From Tenebrio molitor (lineage: Eukaryota; Arthropoda; Insecta; Coleoptera; Tenebrionidae): DNA of 64,000 nt. The stretch spans positions 3,410,001 to 3,474,000 of the forward strand of contig NC_091054.1 in the NCBI RefSeq assembly GCF_963966145.1. The letters run 5' to 3'. Position 1 is the first letter of the stretch, and each line of letters opens with the position of its first letter. A program made the translations under genes and the position numbers. Positions 1 to 11,500 of the stretch are shown in pieces. The notes under the pieces are model-generated. The model searched no databases, was not told the DNA's origin, and saw only the letters and a program-made list of their open reading frames with translations.

Positions 1-639
1 TTAGATTTACATATGGTTTTATCGAAAATTGCTAAAACGTTTAATCTGATATCGCATTAATAAAACTGCGCAATATTATTGTTACTGTTATTGCTTTTGT
101 TGTGTTATTGTTACTGTTGAGCTTACTACTTTTTTAATTTATATTACGACAAATAAAAAAGTGTGTTCTTAAAAAAAAAACTTCAATCTGTTGTAAACAC
201 TTTTGAATGGTTGTTTATGATAAAAATTCATCCAAAGATCAGATTTATGTTACAGATAATGAGCATTGTACGATAATACATCAAGTAAACATTTTTGTAG
301 TTTTAATACTCGACAAACTGTGAAAAAAAGAAAAAGTGACAAATGAAGTTCGTTATAGATAATGACAACTCGATATAATGCAAACTCAATTCACGTCGCG
401 ATACTGAAAACTGAATAAAAGCTCCACACTCGGCAGCGTCGTGTGAAATGTTAAAAATGCGTTGGACGTTTTGAAACAGTTTGAAATTGAAATTTGAATT
501 GTGTTTCGGTACATAATCTTTTTTGTATTGTTTGTATTGCTGATGAAATGAGTTGCTGCCAGGAAGAGCAATACCGCGAACAGTTAAGGACAAGACCATT
601 TCTCTGTTTTCCAAGTAATCGCACGATTTTTTTCACGTT
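1..639. other. AT-rich spacer, nothing recognised
   Basis: AT-rich sequence with no convincing open reading frame, RNA gene or paired repeat. Short minus-strand ORFs here lack coding-like codon use. Confidence 0.6.
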
Positions 640-1098
640 GTAATGTCGCCGTCAACGTCAAATGTAACGTGCGTTTGCGGAAAAAACGATTCGCATTGTG
701 TCCAGCGGAGGCTCTATCCGCGCCGTCCTCGTATCACGTTGCCGAATTTCGATTGGGACGTCTCCACCGAAACAGTCCATCGACCATGTCCATTGTGTCG
801 CATTATGACCCGGAACAATTCCCCATTCATGTTTGTTGTAAATTGAATGATGGAACTGCGCTCACCGTAAAAATAATAACACTGATGCAATAGTCTTTGA
901 CCCTCGAAATCACCTCGTAATCAGATCAATCCGTCGTAATCGAATTAATCGAGTCGGCTGTGCAGGATCGAAAACCGGCGTGATTCATCGAGGCGCGCGG
1001 AAAAATTCCGCGCCACTCCAACGTCGCATCCGACCTGGTGCACATGAAAACTTATCAACTTCTCGCAGGAGTCGTCGGCAATGTTCGTAACAAGTTGG

Positions 1099-1129
1099 AG
1101 TGTGTGTGTGTGCGTGCGTGTGTGTGTCG
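1099..1129. repeat. GT-dinucleotide microsatellite
   Basis: Interrupted (TG)n tract with GC interruptions. A short (CA)n tract lies at about 1279-1291 and could pair with it in a transcript. Confidence 0.8.
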
Positions 1130-1969
1130 GGGGAGAGAGTACTGTGTTGGGCGCGCACACCGCGCGGTGCTGCGAGATATTTATTTTCAGTTGTTTTGAA
1201 AGCGCGGCGCAGTCGAGTAGGCCACGACGACGTTCGTGAACGCGAAGCAGGCCATGGTTTGATTCGAATCGCAGCACTAACACACACACACCGAGTAGCC
1301 GTTTTCGTGTGGAAAGTTTCGCAGCGGAAAATGTGATTTCCGGTGGTGTTCGAAAATTTTCCTGTTTTGTTTTTTTCGGCGTTTTTTTCCCGCCAGTGTT
1401 TTTCACTCCTGTGTCTGGAACTCTTTGGGAAACGAGGAGACCTTGTGGATGGTAAATCTGCTTTCTGTTCTGTGATCGCGGCGACGATTCGTCCCGAGAT
1501 TCGGTAGCTAAAGTCCCACATACACGCGCGCTTATCGACCGATAACGCTTATCGCACCCGACCGGCTCGTGGATTTTTATTGCACCGTTCGAGTGTCTTT
1601 TGTTTGGCCACCGGGACGGGAAACTTCCCCGGATTTTCGGCGACCGCAACCGGATCAGCGCACGTGACAGTTTTCCCGCTCGGCGACAGTCAGCTGGAAA
1701 TTTGCATGTTGCGTCGATTAGTCAGCTGTTTTTTTCGCCGTCCGAACTTTGATCTCGAGGTCGAAAAATCGGGAAAATCGCCGTTTTTTCGTTGGCGATA
1801 ATACGGTTGGCGCCTCGTTTATCGTTTGCGCAATGTTAACGTGCCTTTATCAAAGCGGTTCGTGTTTCGACGGGCGACCGAAAAAGAAGTAAATAGGAAA
1901 GAAAGGCCACGGTTTTTGATACGGTTCCAAGTCGCGGGTATAGCGCGTTCGACCGATTTTCGGTCGTCG

Positions 1970-1977
1970 TGACGTCA
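1970..1977. promoter_or_regulatory. Perfect CRE (TGACGTCA)
   Basis: The full palindromic cAMP response element TGACGTCA is embedded in a 12-bp palindrome CGTGACGTCACG at 1968-1979, inside the CpG-rich block. CREB/ATF proteins bind this site in animals. Its link to PDE11 is inference from position. Confidence 0.5.
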
Positions 1978-2110
1978 CGTCGCTTGGCAACCGCGTCGCG
2001 GATTGGCCGGACGAATTTTCCGCCGGGCGCTTTTCGAAATTCAGCGACCTCGCCATTGACATTGGGAGTTGGACGCCATCCAGGCCAGGACTGGGGCGGA
2101 AAATTATGAA

Positions 2111-3220
2111 AAAAAGAGTCTCAGGTAGCAAAGGTTGAGACTTTTTAAAGGTCTTATCCTCTTGTAATTGGACGAGGCGCGTCCGAAGAATTTCATTAGA
2201 GAAATTTATTGAATTGTCTCCGGGTTTTTTTTTGTTCGAGGGGACCGGATGACATTGAATTATCTGTAAATGTCATCGGCATCGTGTCAAAGTGTTAATC
2301 GATGGGAATTCACGAAACGAGAGGAGCACATCTGGTCGTCGCGCATCAAATTAAGGCTAGCGTTTATTCAAAGATTTTTATTAAGGTGCCATTTTCAAAA
2401 TGATTCTTTTATCATCACCTTCGCACTGTTAAAAGTCAGTCTGGAAAGAACCAAGTAATTTATATTCCGGTCACTCCGATTTTCGTCTTTTTTTTTGCAA
2501 ATAATAGGTCTACCTGTCAAGTTCCAGGGATTATTTATTTAAATTTATTCAATGAAAGTGGAAAGTTAAAATTCAAGTTCAAGACTCGGGTTCCAAATTA
2601 TTGTGTACAATTTTGACGGAATTTGTAAATTAAAAGTCGAAAGGTCTGACATCTAGATACGAGAATGAAAATGAATCAATTGCCATTCAGGAATTTAAAG
2701 ATACCTAGTACAACAAGATCGAAAGCTCAAGAATGTGGAATTTTTATAGGTGATATCCGATTATGGCAGTCTCGTCGGATCATCTTGTTATAAACGAAAA
2801 TGTAATTGAACAACTCCCAAGATCTAAGACATTCTGCAAACACTATTTGCTAAAACACAAATGGATGTTTAATGTTAATTAATGATAAATTAGGAATTAC
2901 AGTGATAAAATATGAATCAGGAATCAAGTTCAAGGCCAATTGATTATCATTAAAAGTTGTGGTAGTTTGTAAATTCCAGAAGGAAAAAAATTGTTTTGTT
3001 TTTGGGGGTTGGAATTTTGGAAACAAATGATTTTGTCACAGAATATAGAAAATATATCGGAATAGGTATTCATTGAAAATAAAATCGAATTACCTATTTT
3101 TAAAATCTGATGTGATGATTTCCGTTTTCAAATTTAGACGTTTTCGTGTATTTTTTAAGTCGTAATTTAGGAATGTGAGGGGGCTTGAAAATGCTTTTTA
3201 CGAGAACGAAAACTGAATTC
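2111..3220. other. AT-rich spacer, nothing recognised
   Basis: AT-rich sequence without supported genes or repeats. Confidence 0.5.
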
Positions 3221-3394
3221 TAAAAGTAGGCGTTGGAGAGTCGATTGTGAACGCACCACGGGTTACAGATCACGGATCAGCTGTTTAAATCCAACCTCAC
3301 ATTTTGCGTTGTTTGTGTTTTTATTCTGCGACTGACGAGTGGTGCGTTCACAATCGACTGTTCAACGCCAACTTCGAGGAGAAAGTGAACACCC
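3221..3394. mobile_element. Foldback element, family C copy 1
   Basis: Inverted arms GTCGATTGTGAACGCACCAC and GTGGTGCGTTCACAATCGAC flank a centre containing GATCAGCTGTTTAAATC. The right end closes with GAACACCC at 3387-3394, while the left terminus has decayed. Related copies are at 12208, 20590, 49071 and 56658. No coding capacity. Confidence 0.8.
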
Positions 3395-4839
3395 GATACA
3401 TTCTAAAATATAAATTTAAGAATGTTGTTGTCGTTGACGATAAACTTTAATCAAAGCTCTCCATGAAGAAAAAAAAATTAAAGTTACAAACTCAGATAAT
3501 TTTTATCAGTGTTGTAGTGACTTTTAACTTTATCTTTTTCAAAGTTGACGCTTTTTGAGGTCTAAAAGTACATATTTGAAAGATGGACACAGATTTCTTA
3601 ATTGGCCTCGGACAGTCAAAAATTGAATTTAGAAATCAATTTGGAGATGTTCATTACAGTTGACAATTTTTAAGAAAAATATTTTAGCAATATTCTTATA
3701 AGTACATATAGCTATTGTTGTCTAACTGAAATCGACACCTTTTAGAGATAAAAAGACACTTTGAATGCATATTGCAGATTTGAAATGTAAACAAATTTTA
3801 AATTTTAATAAATATTTGTTCCATAATTCGAAAATACTGAAAGAAAAATGCAAAACAAGAAACCGAGAAGTAATTTTTCTAAGCAAATGTGTTCTTTGGA
3901 AGATTTACAATTTGAAATTTAAAAATGCGTTTGCTCGTTTCAAATCTTCATAAAAATATTCAATATAACGGGTGTTCAAATGAAAAGTTCATCGGCTGTG
4001 ACTTTTTGAGGAAATAAGATATAGCGAAAAAGGGATGATGCCTTCTTTGACAGATGTGAGTTGTGTTTTGCGAGTGTAACGTTTACGTAATAAATTTAGT
4101 CAAAAATGTCACTTCATAACCTGGTCCTAACCTTACTTTTGTCATTGATCTTCTAAGACATATTTCACAATGTCGTCAAAAATTCAAACGCTCGTGGGAG
4201 AAGCTTCAACCGAAATTTCCAAGAAAGAAAAGATAAAACCAACAAACTTAGATAAATTTTATCAACATTTAAAAAAAATGTTTGTAAACTGTATAAGATA
4301 CATCTGTATTAGTAAAATTATCATGATTATTCTTTTTTGTAAATTTTTGGTAAAAATGGCTCTTAACGTTGGAAAACAATTTTTTGTTCCAAAATGGAAA
4401 GTTCAGCGTCGAAGATGGAACTTTTTCGTTGTAACGTTGGTCGCGGATTTTGTAAATGATTCAATCACGATTTTACGATTTTTTCAGGATTTGGTAAATT
4501 TTCAAATCAGTAAATAAATGAACTTGTAAACATGTTTTGACCGTTAGAGATAATGTTAAAAAAAAACCTAAAGAAAAAATCTAAAATTAAATATATTTTA
4601 AAATTTCCTTCACCAAAGCGTTCGAAAGAGCCATTTTTAAGCAATATTGTGTCAATAGTGGGTACTATTTTTACGCGCGGGGTGCAGCACTCATTGCCCT
4701 CGCGTTTGTACACGTCCCACTGGTAAAAAAAGTAGTGCTATGTATCCACGTTGCATAAATGCCCATTTTGCTATCGTGTAATTTTTGAAGCGTTCAAGAT
4801 AGAGTTTATTTTCGGTTTTCCGGTTGTGGGAATGCTAGC
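3395..4839. other. AT-rich spacer
   Basis: AT-rich sequence. A GGGTGTTCAAATGAAAAG string near 3969 resembles half of a terminal repeat but has no visible partner. No gene is supported. Confidence 0.5.
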
Positions 4840-5489
4840 CTTAATCCGGAGTCCGTGGCGGTCGAACGGTGCCAATATTGTCGCGGCGCGGCCGTTGTCC
4901 TCCAATCGAGGCGATAAGAATTGATTGCGTATATAACAGAACGATTTCTAATGGGACATGTGATCGGACACGTCCTTACGGTGGCGAAGGTCCGTTTTGA
5001 ATAATTCATTTGCGGCCCCCGCGTCCCGCCGCTCACGAATCGTCGCCGATCACGTTCAAAAGCCGCCTCTCTGTTTGGTGGCAGATTCCACGAGGAGATG
5101 AACCAGGAGAGTAGTGCCTGGCCAGTGTGCGATCGTTGCAGTAGTAAGTCGGAGAAAGGAGAAGTGGAGGAAGGGCAATCGGCCCGGTCGCGCTCAAGAC
5201 GGCGTCCTCAAACTTCGTCCAGAAGAAGAACCGGAAGAAGCTGAAGCTGCAGCTGTTCCGGGCAAACGGCGGCGGAGGCGGAGGCGACGCTTTCCAGAAG
5301 GACCACTGGACGCTGAACAAGCAGCGCAAGAGGGACGGCGTACTGGGGAAAGTCAGTGGCGTAGCGGTGACGTTGAAACAGTGGTGGCGCGATGTGGGGC
5401 TGTGCCCCAGGGCGGCCCCCTCGGCGGTAGGCGGCCCCCTCGCCGCGAGGCATCGCTGCTGTCACACAAAGAGGGGGTCTAACCGATCC
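4840..5489 (+). promoter_or_regulatory. Candidate proximal promoter and 5' leader of PDE11
   Basis: GC- and CpG-rich block immediately upstream of the first PDE11 coding exon. A TATA-like TATATAA lies at 4930-4936, and the leader carries an upstream ORF starting at 5098. From 5148 to 5489 the frame that enters the MGQSFS start is open and strongly prefers C/G third positions (AAG, AAC, CTG, CAG, GGC), as the real exons do, but it has no in-frame ATG. It could be a 5'UTR or the 3' part of a longer N-terminal exon. Confidence 0.45.
5098..5244 (+). CDS. Upstream ORF or alternative PDE11 first coding exon
   Basis: ATG at 5098 opens a 48-codon ORF (MNQESSAWPVCDRCSS...) ending in TGA at 5242-5244, before the predicted PDE11 start and in another frame. 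A consensus donor GTAAGT lies at 5144-5149. If used, 5098-5143 is 15 codons plus one base (phase 1), exactly what the exon at 14015 needs. The piece is therefore either a regulatory uORF or an alternative first coding exon giving PDE11 an N-terminus beginning MNQESSAWPVCDRCS. Confidence 0.35.
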   Translation: MNQESSAWPVCDRCSSKSEKGEVEEGQSARSRSRRRPQTSSRRRTGRS

Positions 5490-5541
5490 ATGGGACAGTC
5501 TTTCAGCATGTGTAAGCTGAATCATTGCCGACACAAGAAAA
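5490..5541 (+). CDS. Pde11: PDE11 coding exon 1 (aa 1-17)
   Basis: Encodes MGQSFSMCKLNHCRHKK and ends with one base of codon 18 before the consensus donor GTAAGT. The M-G-x-x-x-S start followed by Cys8, Cys13 and basic residues fits N-myristoylation with possible palmitoylation. The ATG context is good (ATCCATGG), and phase 1 joins cleanly to the exon at 14015. Confidence 0.75.
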
Positions 5542-8500
5542 GTAAGTCACGTGGTGATATGATGGCGAGGGTGATTGCTTGCTTGATTTGTCCTTTTGAC
5601 GTCAGATTACCAGAAGTCGATCGATTGCAATTTAACGATCACTATTTTTAGAGCGGCTCGTAAATTTCACACTTCTAGGTAATGGACGTGCATTTCGATT
5701 GTCCATCCCGACCTAGTCTCGGAAAAACTTACGACTTTTCCACCGCTATTTCCGTCACGGGTTGTTAACATTGCCCGATCGAATCTGGGTCGGCGAAAAT
5801 TGTATCTACATTTTTTTATACGCCTACAAATAAATAGTCGAGCATATTTCCCAGCAAATATAGACGACGGAAAATTTGTAAAAACTCCGAAGTATGATTA
5901 ATGGGACAATTATGGCCGAGAAGAATTCATTGTAAAATGTTGCAAACATGGACAATGTGACCAAGCAATAAACACGTTGTTTTCCTTCGCTTGTTGCGCA
6001 ATCTCTACATCTCGGAAAATTGCTCTGGGAAATCACAGTCATGTCGAATAAAATTTTTCATAAACAACAAACAGAGCCAGTAACAGTGTCCTAATTAATT
6101 ACTGAGAGTCATTGACGGATGTGAGAAAGCTAAAAACTTGAAAAAGAAAATCGGAAGTAAACGGCAGTTTTTTAACTGGACATTGGTAGGATGAGTAAAA
6201 GCATCAATTAATTAATTAAGTAGCACATATTTTTTTCCAAACAACATCTTGACGACGCTCTCCTGAGAGAAATTAATGGAACTTTGGATTTTTTCATTCA
6301 ATCAACAATACAAACTTTATCTGTTATCTAAAAATGTCTCTCGAGTCGATTTGAATTTGCTTTTTACAAATTAAGATCAGTAAACAGATCAGATCTGTGA
6401 AGATCTTGTTGGAATATTTGTAGCCGATTCGTTTTGTCAAGATGATTTAAATTTATCTTGAAATTGCGAGTAACTATGTGGAAGTTTTAATTGGCCATTA
6501 TCGTGAAAAGCTGGAGACTTGGGCGATGGCACTTAGCACATAATAACTGGTAGACTGGCGGAAATTTAATTGTTGCAAAATCGACCTGTACGATGTGTTT
6601 TGGTACTAATCAGGTTAGTTTCTCTCGGTTTTTATTTCTGCGAGTGGTAACGAAGCAAAGATGTTTTAATGTCTGGGAGTATTGCGTTGAGTCTCTTCCG
6701 CTTTTGTAATGCATTTTTTCATCGGTTCTTGCTAAAAGATTAGATTGCATGTTCACAAGAAAACGTTGAAAATTCAGTTAGGAGATTGCGTCAAGTTGCA
6801 AGAATCGTATTGGTAACGGAAATCAACCCGTCCCAGGTTTTCCTTCGCATAATTTAAATCTGAATATGTAACGAATCCGTGAATAGATGCGTGACGATTG
6901 TTTTCGATTGAATTTCCCAAATAGCTCTCTTGGTAAAATATTTAGTTTGGTAGTCGAAGAATTCATAATTAAGCACCCACTCCTCGTCTAACTGTTACGG
7001 AGAATATTTGGTGGTTTATTTTAAAAATTCAACTGAATTAATTTTTGCTGGCTCATCCATCATTTGTTCGATTTTGTGTTGCAGAAAAATATTTCATTCG
7101 GTGTAATTCAGGACGTGGTGCAATATCTGAACTTTATTTCGAGATCACGAAAAATAGATTTCTTTTAGATTGCGATAAACAATTTATGGAAACTGTCGGG
7201 AAGCTAAATATAAAGTGTCAACACGAAAAGTTTCCGAAAGAAATCAATGCAACTGGAACGACACCAACAAACAGGATTGAACTTTCGATCAGATTTGTTT
7301 TCGAGAAGTTGCATGCTCTGCGTTGATTCATTCTGTGTGATTTTTTCATTGTATTGTCTGCGCTAATTTTGACAGATTTAAAGCGATTGTTTGAACAGGA
7401 ATAAATATTTATTTATTCCGGGTTATGAACGCACACAGTGAATGACACATTCGATGAAATTACGTTTCGGTGTGCCGGAGTAAAATTGTAATCAAATTTT
7501 TTACACCTGGGTTTTTAATTAGGTCCGGCTCAAAACACGGATGTTCATTTTTACAGCAGGGACGAAATGTGTTGATGAAATTTTTTCGTTTTATTTTTGT
7601 CATCGAAAATTACAAAATTACATAATTAGTTGCTGATTGTCAAATATTACGACGAGACATGACTTCCAGGTGGATTATATTATTAATGGGTAAATCATAG
7701 ATAAAAAGTAGATACGAAATATCGAAAATATTACTTTTGTAATCCCGCTTCACAATTTTCCGTTAAGAAATCATTTTATTTTGCTAATTAAGATGCATTT
7801 GTGTTGCAAAGAGGAACAAATTTGAAGCAATTTCCTGTTTTGCTAAAAAAGGAGAATTCAAGATTGTGTACAGCTTATCAAGATCAAAGTGACATTGCTA
7901 TATTCAAAGTAACAAAATACAAAGTCGCCAATCGAGAAGTTGTTGATGGTAGATGACAATAAAAATTATATAAAAGAGTTTTCGGGTGGTTTCTGATTGT
8001 GCCTCGCCTAAAAGCCGTCGACGAAATTCTTATCAACGAATGATCATTACAAAAGGGGTCAGAAAAGGGACTTGTCATGTAAAGTGAAATTATTGCACAA
8101 TACAAATTTCCCCCAATTTGAAAGGAACTTCATTTTACCTTGTTGGGCTAGAATGAATGTATTTTTAAGATTATTTGTAACAGGATTGTGACTTTCGATG
8201 AATTGAGCTTAAAAAGTTTGAAGAAACTAGCATTTGTGGCAAATTTAGCAATCATTATCCGGAAGCTGGGTGACTTTTTTGTAAGATTTATTAACGTCAA
8301 TGAAAGTTGGATGCATTACGTTGATTCACGGTCAAACCGGTATGTACGGAGTGGAGACACTATACTCGGTTCACTTGAGCGACAGTGATAAAGTCACGTG
8401 ATTTTCACCTGCTTGGCGGGTATTGGAGGAGACTTGCAGAGAGATAGCTCATGCAAACAAGGCTGTGGCATGTTCTTTTCAGTGGAATGTTGGATGCTAG

Positions 8501-11500
8501 TGTCGTGTACTACATTAGTTTCATGGCTGATTGAGTTGGAAGGAAATTAATCCCAAAGACTGTGGGAAAGTTGCACAATTGATGAAAAGAAGACATTTTC
8601 AAACGCGTTTACTGACCATCAATAAATCAAAATTCATGCCTCTACTGTCACCGACAGGCGGAGAGTTGTGCCCGTGATTATTATATTGCTTAGGTGAACG
8701 GAGTATAGGTGTACGATCTTGTCGAAAATTTCGTGCAGCAATCTCGGCAGGAAAAGTAATGGTCAATTAAATTAATTAGAAAAACAAGCAGGAGAAAAAT
8801 TAGTTGAGCTGCATTTCCATGGGTGGACAGTTTCAAAATTCCAGACGTCTTATTCGCTAGAGCCAGCGCTTCTATCAGGAATATCAGGAGTAAAAAAATC
8901 CGGGATTTGACCTATCCAGGAAAATCTGGTGTAAATTAAATCGTTTTAGAACCGGCCATGGCAAATGCAATAATATTATGATGTTTCACTGGAACATTCG
9001 TGAAAACCCTTCTTGTGAATGCGGTGCAGAAAAAGAAACCATCCAACACATTGTGGAGAATGTCCCCTTACTAAATTACAGCAAGGTTTCTCCAAACTAC
9101 ATCTACTTACCGAAGACGCCCTAAATTGGCTACAACAAATTAAAAACATAATATACCATCATTATTTTGTGAATTTCGAATTTTAATTGTATTTTTCTTC
9201 ATACGAATATATAATACATATGTGTATATCAGGAGCAATGGCCATTTTAGTTTTAAATAAAGCACCCCTCCTGTTGTATAAATAACATTATAAAGCAACA
9301 ACCGAGAAAAGAAAATTGCTCGTTGATATTTGTGGAAAAAAATTCGTAGCATTGTGTCATCTTATGTTTTGGAAAAACTATTTTTTTTTTTAAATACATA
9401 ATGGAAAATTGTTTTTAAGCTCATCCGTAATGCATAAATCAGTTTAAATGAGATTGATTTTGTGGCTAAATTTTTTTGGAACAAAATAGTCAATGAAAAT
9501 TTCATAAGAACTAAGTATTTGGTGCAATCTAAAAGATCAATACTTCAAGTTTTTTTTACCAGACAAAACTTATTTTGGGACCTTTAAAAGTGAAACTTAT
9601 TCGAACAAATTAATAACAATGCCTTTGAGAATTATTTCTTAAGGAAATTGGTGGCTCTAGTCCAATTTGAAATGAGAACATCCGAAGGACTTTTAAACAA
9701 ATTGAACCGAAAGCAGCACATAAACTTTCTGGACTAACAACTGTTCATATCGATAACTGTCAACTAACAGGTGGACCACCGAAATTTAACGAAACAATTC
9801 GCTTGGAAAATGCAATTTTCAAAAGTTCTTCAAAGACATGTTGATGGGTACCATTTTCCGCGTTTTCAATGCAATAGAAAAAGGAAGAAGTGTTCTACAC
9901 TTCTAGATTGCACAACTAGAAATTTTCATTGCAAAAAATGTGTAACTTTATTTGTGAAAGATTACATAAAGAAAATTGTATTGATAACATAATTACATAA
10001 CATTTTTGATTTACAATGCAAAAATTTCCGATAATAATGCGGAATCTGGAAGTGCCCCGAATGCTTGCAGCGTTTCCACGTTGAATAGCACGGGAAATCT
10101 TTTCGAAAAAGTATGTATATTAAAAAGAAAAAAAAGATTCCAAATGTTAAAAAAAAAGTAGAAAGATCATTGCGATGTCACCACTATTTGAACAGAAATA
10201 AATCTCTTGCAGTGGATCACGAAATATAACTCACTTTTTCTGATGATAACGTGTTAGCAGGTGGGTATTACCCACCAATAAAGGAAATATTCCCAATCAA
10301 TTCGATAAGATCACATTTAGAAGAGCGTCAATTGGAAGTAAAAAAAAAATCAGATCTTGTTATTAAAAGTTCTTGCGCTATGGCCGAATGTCCCAAAATT
10401 CGATCGTGCCAGCCTTCGTATAAAAATAAATGGTACAAAACCGTCAAGATCTTTTCCAAATACACCATTTAGATGTTTATTTTGGTGTGGTGATTCTCCA
10501 ACGTTACTGCCACCCTCCATCAGATGTGTTGAATTTGAAGTTTCGGAGGAAATCGGAGTGTTTGCATGTGTTCGTTGCGGCACAAATACAGGATAATGAT
10601 TTCTGAGTGATTCGTTATTTGCTAATGGAAAATGACAGAACTGAAACGGAAGTCAGCTTCAGATGAGGATCCTCGTAACATTTTGATCGTTGTAATTTTG
10701 ACAAAACGGAATCGTTTGTTAGAAATGTGCAATATCGGATCGTGACAGCTCCGAATTGCACAAGAGACCCGTTTTTTCCACGTCCCCATTATTTCACGTA
10801 ACCAGTTCCCAGTTGGAATGAGATTCAAAGTCGTCGGGTATCCGTAATTTTCCGCATGCCGATCTGGATTTTTCCCAGGAACGTCGTTTTCATGAATGAG
10901 GGGGCCTCGATTATTTTTAACCGTGGCGTAGATCGGTGGGCGTCCCGATTCCTCGACCGATCCCGTTCTCTTCCCGTTTCTTTCGCTGGCCTCGTTCACA
11001 TCCACCGAGATTTCTTTCGCGGTGGAGAACCCGACCCAGTTTCGACTGTGGAGGGCTTTAACCCCCGCGCCTATTTTTAGATCGGAAACTTTTTCTTTTT
11101 GTGATGTTTTCCGTTCTATTTATAGCTGGCGAGAAGTTCGCTTTTTCTTCGGGGGCCGGGGCGGTTCTCGCCCCTAGGGTTTGCTTCCTTTTTAGGACAG
11201 GGTAACGAACGGAGACGCTGTCTTGTCCTTGTCCCGGGGTCGGGGCGGACAATCGCTCAATTTATCGGATGGGGATGTGTACGGCACCCACGATTGTTCC
11301 AACTGACGTTGATGAACGACATTAATAACATCGGACCGCATCATAAAAGAGAAATTTTCTAATAAATCCCGATGGACCGCAGCGGGCATTAATTGATCCG
11401 AGATGGACGCGAAGCGAGGATTAAGGAAGAATTACGAGGAATCACATGGATTTTTATGTCCCAAGAGTGTGGGGTGGTTCTCTCTGACGTTTTTCCACTT

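Larger units (their letters stand above)
640..2110. promoter_or_regulatory. CpG-rich block, candidate distal promoter or 5' leader
   Basis: About 1.5 kb of clearly GC- and CpG-rich sequence in AT-rich surroundings. It contains a GT-repeat tract, an E-box CACGTG near 1661 and a perfect CRE at 1970-1977. Long ORFs occur on both strands, but their translations are low-complexity or biased as expected from CpG-rich noncoding DNA. The block lies 3.4 kb upstream of the first PDE11 coding exon, so it could be a distal promoter or noncoding first exon of that gene, or the promoter of a neighbour on the minus strand. A possible donor (CTCAG followed by GTAGCA) lies near 2124. The assignment is inference. 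Confidence 0.4.

Noticed and set aside
1255..1330. GATTCGAATC near 1261, resembling a tRNA T-loop
   Set aside because: No acceptor or anticodon stems can be drawn around it.
945..1649. 234-codon minus-strand ORF in the CpG-rich block
   Set aside because: Translation is dominated by low-complexity runs (THTRTHTHT), there is no recognisable domain, and CpG-rich DNA is open in several frames.
3969..4080. GGGTGTTCAAATGAAAAG resembling a family C terminus
   Set aside because: No partner inverted repeat or family C interior nearby.
7045..7326. 93-codon ORF in intron 1
   Set aside because: Starts at TTG, matches nothing recognised, lies in AT-rich sequence.
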